A DNA stretch of 9,267 bases from Streptomyces roseochromogenus subsp. oscitans DS 12.976 (GTDB lineage: Bacteria > Actinomycetota > Actinomycetes > Streptomycetales > Streptomycetaceae). Shown piece by piece: positions 5,289 to 9,267 of the stretch (within the stretch, counting starts at the first letter, position 1; every line of letters starts with the position of its first letter). Location: NCBI RefSeq assembly GCF_000497445.1, contig NZ_CM002285.1:4511907-4521173 (forward strand), read 5' to 3'. Both the position numbers and the translations under genes were made by a program. The notes beneath the pieces are model-generated. The model was not told the DNA's origin. It worked only from the letters and a program-made list of their open reading frames with translations, and did not search any database.

Positions 5289-6419
5289 CTACGGGGCCGC
5301 CTGAAGCTGGCGCAGATGCTGCTGGACGTTCTCCAGCGCACCGCTTCGCCGGCCCGGCACCCGCAGCCTCAACTCAGCGAGGGCAGAACCGAGTTCACGA
5401 GCCGGGGCCGGGTCCTTGATCCGCCCCCACTGATGGTGGGCCCGGTCCACGGCCGCCTCCACGGCCGCCGAGTCCACGGCCTGCCCGGCCGCCAGCCGCA
5501 CCCCGGCGACAGCCAGCCAGGCCCGGCAACTACGCAGCGAGTCCCCCGCCAACATCGCGAGATCGGCCCGGACTTCGGACCAGTGCAGGGCTTCTTCGGA
5601 GGCGGTGCCGTGGGAACGGACAGCGGCGGCTTCATGGTGGGCGGCCAGGGCGTCGGCCTCGGGGTACCGGCCGGCCTGGACCCGGGCGCTGATGGCGGCG
5701 TGGGGGTCGGCAACCGGCTGTTCCACGTGACTGTTCTGCAGGCCGAGACGGATGGGCGGTTGGGCGAACGGGGGTCTGGGGGCGGAGCCCCCGGGGAAGG
5801 CCAGCACCAGGTCCCGCCCCGCCCCCGACTCCCCGGCCCGAGCCCACGCCTGCTCGTGCAACTGCCCGAGAGAAGGCCGGTGCCCGCTCCTCAACAGCGT
5901 GGCCACCGCCTTCATGTACGCCGGCTCAGCCACCCCTCGCCGCCCCGCCCCCGCAGCCACACGACCGTAAACGGCCGTGTTCCGGCCGCAGTCCAGCCCC
6001 CGCTCGGCGACGTACTGCCACGTCTCGGCATCCGCGTGCAGGTCCAGGACCAGCGCGGTGTCCCCGGCGGAGCGCAACCGCAGCTCCTCCCGGATCCAGT
6101 GCCACGGCAGCGCCGTATAACGCACGGTCGCCGGGGTGGTGCGCGCCAGCGCGAGGTGCGGCAGCCGTTGCCGGCGGTCCAGCTGAAGCTGCCCGGCGAT
6201 GTACACGGTGAGCGGCGCGGGCGCCGCCGCCGCGGCCCGCAGCCGGGTCAGCACGGCCTGCGGCTCCAGCGGATCGACGAGTTCGACCACGTTCGCGGTG
6301 TCGGTGCCGGACAGCACGGCGGGGGCGACGGCGGCCAGTACCGGCAGCACACCGGCCGCGTCCACCAGCCGCCCCCGGCCGAGCGGCGCGGCAGCGAGCA
6401 ACAGCACGGTTCCGGGCAT
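5289..6419 (-). CDS. Caspase-fold protein lacking the catalytic dyad (pseudo-caspase) with helical C-terminus
   Basis: 376 residues from an ATG with GGAGGG just upstream. The N-terminal ~190 residues follow the layout of actinobacterial caspase-like (peptidase C14) proteins. A strand TVYIAGQLQLDRRQRLPHLA (71-90) lies where active members read YYAGHG. ATVRYTALPWHWIREEL (97-113) matches the conserved TALP segment. LVLDLHAD (123-130) lies where active members read a strand ending LDCCHSG. PAYMKAVATLLRSG (166-179) and LGQLHEQ (184-190) match the C-terminal helices. The His is replaced by Gln77, and Leu127-His128 stand in place of the Cys, so proteolysis looks impossible. Residues ~235-372 are helical and TPR-like (AGRYPEADALAAHHE). 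It may act as a scaffold or regulator. It lies 90 bp downstream of the phosphatase gene on the same strand, so co-transcription is possible. The fold call comes from motif recall, not a profile search. Confidence 0.82.
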   Translation of the reverse strand: MPGTVLLLAAAPLGRGRLVDAAGVLPVLAAVAPAVLSGTDTANVVELVDPLEPQAVLTRLRAAAAAPAPLTVYIAGQLQLDRRQRLPHLALARTTPATVRYTALPWHWIREELRLRSAGDTALVLDLHADAETWQYVAERGLDCGRNTAVYGRVAAGAGRRGVAEPAYMKAVATLLRSGHRPSLGQLHEQAWARAGESGAGRDLVLAFPGGSAPRPPFAQPPIRLGLQNSHVEQPVADPHAAISARVQAGRYPEADALAAHHEAAAVRSHGTASEEALHWSEVRADLAMLAGDSLRSCRAWLAVAGVRLAAGQAVDSAAVEAAVDRAHHQWGRIKDPAPARELGSALAELRLRVPGRRSGALENVQQHLRQLQAAP

Positions 6420-6488
6420 CGTCCCTCCCCCTGTCGACCCTGTTCCGCCTTCCAGCCAGCACCGTAACCGCTGCGGCTGCAAATCCGC

Positions 6489-6524
6489 GCCTCAGGACCG
6501 CAATCGGCCTCAGGACCGCAATCG
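6489..6524. repeat. Perfect 18-bp tandem duplication across the phosphatase stop codon
   Basis: CGATTGCGGTCCTGAGGC occurs twice head to tail on the minus strand (6507-6524 and 6489-6506). The first copy encodes the last residues RLRS and the TGA of the phosphatase; the second lies just past the stop. Because 18 is a multiple of three, a second in-frame stop is carried in the extra copy. It looks like a slippage duplication. Confidence 0.85.
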
Positions 6525-7685
6525 TCCCTCTTCGCGCTCTTCGCCCTCCGCTGCCCTGATCCGTCGCACGGCGAACGCCGTGGTGTCGTCGCCCAGTCGG
6601 CCGCCGCTGTGCCGCAGAACCCCGTCCCGCACCCGCCGGACCAGCGCCCCGGGCCCGGTGCCACCCGGTTCGGCACCGGTCAAGTCGGCGCCCGCGGGGG
6701 CGATTTCCCGGGCCAGCGGATAGAAGGTGCCCGTGCGGTCACGGGCCTCGGTCACGCCGTCGGTGACCAGCAACAGCGTCTCGTCGGCGGCGAGCGGCAC
6801 CCGGCGCACGGGCGGCACGCCGCCCACGAGGTCGGCGAGGCCGAGCGGCAGCCCGTCGCCGCTGGGCAGCTCGCGGACCCCGCGCGGGCCTACGGCGAGC
6901 GGCGCCTCGTGCCCGAAGTTGACGATCTCGATGGTGTCCGGGGCGTCCTCGGGAAAGGCGATCAGCACGGCGGTGGCGAACCGGTCGCCGTCGTCGCGGC
7001 CGAGCGCGGTGGTGTGCGAGCGGTGCCGCAGCATCCGGATCTCCAGGCGTTCGGCGACGGTCGCGAGGTCCTTCTCGTGGTAGCCGGCCTCCCGGAAGGT
7101 GCCGAGCAGCGCGGCGGCGGTCTCCACCGCGCCGAGGCCCTTGCCCTGGACGTCACCGACGAGGACGCGGGTGCCGTGCGGGCCGGGCTGGATGTCGTAG
7201 AAGTCGCCGCCGACCCGGGCCTCGACATCGGCCGCCAGATACACCCCGGCCTGTTCCAGACCGGCCCAGCGCGGCGGCAGCGGGCGCAGCACGGTACGGC
7301 GTGTGGTCTCGGCGATGTCCAGGATGTGCAGGGTCTGCTGCTCCTTGCGTACGCGCACGCCGGAGGCGATCGTGGCCATCAGGCCGCCCAGCGCGACCAG
7401 TACGAAGTCGCCGAGACCGGCCTGGTACTGGCCCGGCCAGGCGCTGTCGACGCCGATGTACGTCATCACCGCCAGCACGGCGAAGGCGGCCGTCGTCCAC
7501 ACCCCGCAGATCGCGGCGGCACTGCCCGGGACCAGCACGATCCAGGTGATGATGCGGAACCGTTCGGTGGTGTTGAGGTCCAGCAGCACGATGCCGACGA
7601 GCAGCAGCAGGGGCGGCACCCACGCGACGTTCCGGTCGCGCAGGCGCAGCGGCTGGCGCCGCCGGCCGTACTCCATCTCCGTCAC
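6510..7685 (-). CDS. Membrane-anchored SpoIIE/PP2C-type serine phosphatase
   Basis: 391 residues. Residues ~20-37, 44-79 and 92-110 are hydrophobic and form three or four membrane helices. A short linker (111-130) leads to a cytoplasmic SpoIIE (PPM) domain. Metal-binding acids are all present: Asp161 (GGDFYD), Asp178 (GDVQGKG), Asp309 (VTDGVTEARD) and Asp366 (GDDTTAFAV). The family dephosphorylates proteins, classically anti-anti-sigma factors, and so steers alternative sigma factors. No sensor domain (PAS, GAF) and no anti-sigma gene is seen here, so the target is unknown. The GTG at 7685 is preferred because GGAG lies eight bases upstream; the ATG at 7676 has its GGAG directly abutting. The gene is divergent from the small membrane protein and upstream of the pseudo-caspase gene. 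Confidence 0.94.
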   Translation of the reverse strand: MTEMEYGRRRQPLRLRDRNVAWVPPLLLLVGIVLLDLNTTERFRIITWIVLVPGSAAAICGVWTTAAFAVLAVMTYIGVDSAWPGQYQAGLGDFVLVALGGLMATIASGVRVRKEQQTLHILDIAETTRRTVLRPLPPRWAGLEQAGVYLAADVEARVGGDFYDIQPGPHGTRVLVGDVQGKGLGAVETAAALLGTFREAGYHEKDLATVAERLEIRMLRHRSHTTALGRDDGDRFATAVLIAFPEDAPDTIEIVNFGHEAPLAVGPRGVRELPSGDGLPLGLADLVGGVPPVRRVPLAADETLLLVTDGVTEARDRTGTFYPLAREIAPAGADLTGAEPGGTGPGALVRRVRDGVLRHSGGRLGDDTTAFAVRRIRAAEGEEREEGRLRS

Positions 7686-7708
7686 GGCGGGATCTCCGTC
7701 ACGGCGGG
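7675..7708. repeat. Perfect 17-bp tandem duplication at the phosphatase start
   Basis: ATCTCCGTCACGGCGGG (plus strand) occurs twice without a gap, at 7675-7691 and 7692-7708. On the minus strand each copy carries a GTG ACG GAG. The upstream copy supplies the GGAG that serves the GTG start in the downstream copy. A 17-bp unit shifts frame, so only one GTG is in the coding frame. The rest of the intergenic space (7709-7843) holds nothing else I can identify except the SD of the next gene. Confidence 0.85.
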
Positions 7709-7843
7709 CAGCACTCCATGAGCCCAGCGAAGCACGGGAGAGATCCGGTCGCATCCGGGCACCCGTCACCCTCCTGGCCGACTTGCCGGGCCGTGCCCCC
7801 AGGTGTGCGCTGGAGGCGGGGGCAAGGAGAGAGGAGTGCTCCC

Positions 7844-8326
7844 ATGGCTCACGCGGCACCAGCGCCCGGCGGAATGTCCCGCCCCGGCGGTACGCCGGAG
7901 ATCGCGGCCCGGGGATCCGAACGGCGCGCCCGCCCGCCCGACGTCTTCGACGCGCGCACCCATCGCGTCGCCCGCATCGCCGTCCCGGCCGTACTGGGAC
8001 TGGTCTACGGATACTGGGTGGCGGCCGACAGCCGCCAGGGCGGCGCCATCACCGGCGGGAACCTGCTGCTCGGCTGGCTCAGCGCGCTGGTGTTCGCGGT
8101 GGTGTGCGTCGCCCTGCTGACACTGGCCCCGCGGATGCCGCGCGAGGTGCACGCGCTGCTGTGGACGGCGTTCACCGGTATCGCGTTCGGCTTCCTGTAC
8201 ATCCAGACGGGCCACTCGGTCTGGCGGTCCGTGATGATGTCGCTGATCGTCGCGGGGTGCACCTTCGTCACGTTCTTCTACCGCTACTACACGCGCGAGG
8301 ACGCGTTCGGGCACCGGGTCCGCTGA
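7844..8326 (+). CDS. Small four-helix integral membrane protein of unknown function
   Basis: 160 residues. The ATG follows GAGAGAGGAG with seven bases of spacing, a strong SD. A Pro/Ala/Arg-rich soluble N-terminus (1-42) precedes four hydrophobic helices at about 43-61, 72-95, 103-121 and 128-147; the C-terminus is FFYRYYTREDAFGHRVR. I do not recognise the family, and there are no catalytic motifs. It is divergent from the SpoIIE-type phosphatase (158 bp between starts), so a shared role at the membrane is possible but unproven. Two hairpins follow the gene. Confidence 0.88.
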   Translation: MAHAAPAPGGMSRPGGTPEIAARGSERRARPPDVFDARTHRVARIAVPAVLGLVYGYWVAADSRQGGAITGGNLLLGWLSALVFAVVCVALLTLAPRMPREVHALLWTAFTGIAFGFLYIQTGHSVWRSVMMSLIVAGCTFVTFFYRYYTREDAFGHRVR

Positions 8327-8329
8327 ACG

Positions 8330-8348
8330 CACGGCCGCGCGGGCCGTG
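8330..8348 (+). terminator. GC-rich hairpin four bases past the membrane-protein stop
   Basis: CACGGCC (8330-8336) and GGCCGTG (8342-8348) form a perfect seven-pair stem with a five-base GCGCG loop, just after the TGA at 8324-8326. There is no T-tract. It is probably the first of two tandem terminators. Confidence 0.5.
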
Positions 8349-8420
8349 ACGTCGTGTGCGTAGGCCCCAGCGACGTTTGTGTGCATGGGCCCCAGCGACG
8401 TTGTGTGCGTGGGCCCCAGC
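8348..8420. repeat. Three ~24-bp tandem repeats leading into the terminator
   Basis: The units at 8348-8371, 8372-8396 and 8397-8420 read GACGT, one or two variable bases, then GTGTGCRTRGGCCCCAGC. They are 24, 25 and 24 bp with only a few differences. The third unit contains the 5' arm of the terminator hairpin at 8405-8442. The first two are near-copies of that arm (one mismatch each) and could compete for the single 3' arm. There are no spacers, so this is not a CRISPR array. Confidence 0.85.
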
Positions 8421-8442
8421 CGGTCGGCCGGGGCCCACGCAC
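8405..8442 (+). terminator. Strong hairpin terminator with pyrimidine-rich tail
   Basis: GTGCGTGGGCCCC (8405-8417) and GGGGCCCACGCAC (8430-8442) form a perfect 13-pair stem. The 12-base loop can itself pair partly (GCCG with CGGC). An almost pure pyrimidine tract runs from 8443 to about 8474 (one TGTG interruption). It would stop transcription from the small membrane protein gene. Confidence 0.75.
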
Positions 8443-8642
8443 TCCCCTGTGTCCCCCTCTTTCCCTCTCTCCCCGTCACCACGTGCGTCGCTTTCGTCCC
8501 CCCAGCACCAGGAAACACCCGTTCGGGCGAACCCTCCACCGGAGACCCCCTGCCACCCGTTCGGCCCGCCCGTTCGCCCGCCCGTCCCCCGATCGCGGGC
8601 CCTCCGCTGGCGCCCCCGCCCCAGGGACCCTTGTCTGGAAGG
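8443..8642. other. Noncoding stretch: pyrimidine tract and repeated CCCGTTCG
   Basis: The first ~30 bases are pyrimidine-rich terminator tail. CCCGTTCG occurs at 8518-8525, 8556-8563 and 8569-8576, and GTTCGGGCGAAC (8521-8532) is a small perfect palindrome. These could be binding sites upstream of the last gene, but the sequence is low in complexity. No convincing -10/-35 pair or ORF with coding character is seen. Confidence 0.35.
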
Positions 8643-9267
8643 GTGCCCCCACGCCTCCGGAGCGCCTTGTCGGCCGCACTGCTCGCCCTGACCTGCCTGC
8701 TCGTGCCCTTCGGCGCGCTCGCGTCCTGGGCGGCGTACGAGCTCGCCGACACGGGCCGCTACGTCACCGTGATGGCACCGCTCGCCGCCGACCCGAGCGT
8801 GCGCGAGGCCGTGGCGGACACCGTCGGTGACGGCATCCTGCGCGCGGTCGGCCAGCACCTGGACGTGCGCCCGGTACCCGGCTCCGTACGGCCGTTCCTG
8901 CGCGACGTGGTGCGCTCCTTCACCCAGACCGAGGCCTTCCGGCTGGCCTGGGACACCGGCAACCAGGTCACCCACGACGCGGTCCTGCGCGCCCTGCGCG
9001 ACGAGGGCGACGGCACCACGGCCGCCCAGCCCGTCACCGTCGATTTCGCCCCCGTCACCGACCAGGTCAAGCGCCAGCTGGCCCGGGACCATGTGCCGCT
9101 GGCCGCGCGCATCCCGGTGCAGCACACCGCGGTCTCGGTGCTCCCGGCGGGCGAACTGGTCTCGCTACGGAAGGGGTTCCACGTGCTCGAAGTCGCCGGT
9201 TTCTGGCTGCCGGTGGCGGCCGTCGGCTGCGCCGCCACCGGGATCGCCCTGGCCGTCCGCCGCCGCA
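8643..9267 (+). CDS. Membrane protein with two terminal helices and extracytoplasmic domain (3' end beyond window)
   Basis: 208 residues are visible and the frame is open to the edge. A short Arg-containing N-terminus (PPRLRSALS) precedes a helix at ~10-30 (ALLALTCLLVPFGALASWAA). A mostly polar domain follows (31-183), with RYVTVMAPLAADPSVREAVADT near its start, a pattern I associate with uncharacterised actinobacterial integral membrane proteins. A second helix lies at ~185-204 (AGFWLPVAAVGCAATGIALA), then RRR. The domain between should lie outside the cytoplasm. The GTG at 8643 is the simplest start, although GGAAGG directly abuts it; an in-frame TTG at 8631 is an alternative. Function unknown. 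The coding frame is supported by its third-position GC pattern and sensible topology. Confidence 0.8.
   Translation, partial: MPPRLRSALSAALLALTCLLVPFGALASWAAYELADTGRYVTVMAPLAADPSVREAVADTVGDGILRAVGQHLDVRPVPGSVRPFLRDVVRSFTQTEAFRLAWDTGNQVTHDAVLRALRDEGDGTTAAQPVTVDFAPVTDQVKRQLARDHVPLAARIPVQHTAVSVLPAGELVSLRKGFHVLEVAGFWLPVAAVGCAATGIALAVRRR

Noticed and set aside
5316..6467. Plus-strand 383-codon frame opposite the pseudo-caspase gene
   Set aside because: Pro/Arg/Gly-rich composition with no domain and no SD. The minus strand has coherent hydrophobic strands and helices.
8348..8420. CRISPR array
   Set aside because: Repeats are directly adjacent with no spacers, only three units occur, and they merge into a terminator; no cas genes are present.
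8268..9125. Minus-strand 285-codon frame across the repeats and the last gene
   Set aside because: It crosses the terminator repeats and is antisense to a membrane protein with sensible topology.

Overview
The window is high-GC DNA with Streptomyces-type codon use, Shine-Dalgarno (SD) sequences and gene families: a short threonyl-tRNA synthetase paralogue, an XRE-TPR regulator, a SpoIIE-type phosphatase and small secreted or membrane proteins. It is very probably chromosomal DNA of a Streptomyces or close relative. I see no mobile element, tRNA, rRNA or CRISPR array. The two outer genes run off the window edges.

Layout. 1-1077 (-) is a threonyl-tRNA synthetase lacking the usual N-terminal TGS and editing domains. 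Upstream of it are a 23-codon threonine-rich leader ORF (1165-1236, -) and a perfect 13-bp hairpin (1120-1149), which look like a ribosome-mediated attenuator. Divergent from this is a secreted lipoprotein (1402-2202, +). Convergent with the lipoprotein is an XRE-HTH/TPR regulator (2214-3557, -). Divergent from the regulator, across 113 bp holding an AT-rich palindrome, is a 59-aa protein with an export signal and a short tail (3671-3850, +). An M20D metallo-amidohydrolase follows (4015-5268, +).

On the minus strand, convergent with the amidohydrolase, are a caspase-fold protein that seems to have lost its catalytic His and Cys (5289-6419) and, upstream of it, a membrane-anchored SpoIIE/PP2C phosphatase (6510-7685). 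Divergent from the phosphatase is a 160-aa four-helix membrane protein (7844-8326, +). Its 3' flank holds a hairpin, three ~24-bp repeats and a strong terminator. The last gene (8643 to the edge, +) encodes a membrane protein with one helix at each end of an extracytoplasmic domain.

Three regulatory systems deserve attention. (1) The Thr leader peptide, hairpin and thrS arrangement would induce a spare synthetase when charged tRNA-Thr is scarce. (2) The HTH-TPR regulator, divergent exported micropeptide and shared palindrome have the architecture of an RRNPP-type peptide-signalling pair, which is best known from Firmicutes. (3) The pseudo-caspase sits beside a membrane phosphatase. All functional links are inferred from sequence and layout.
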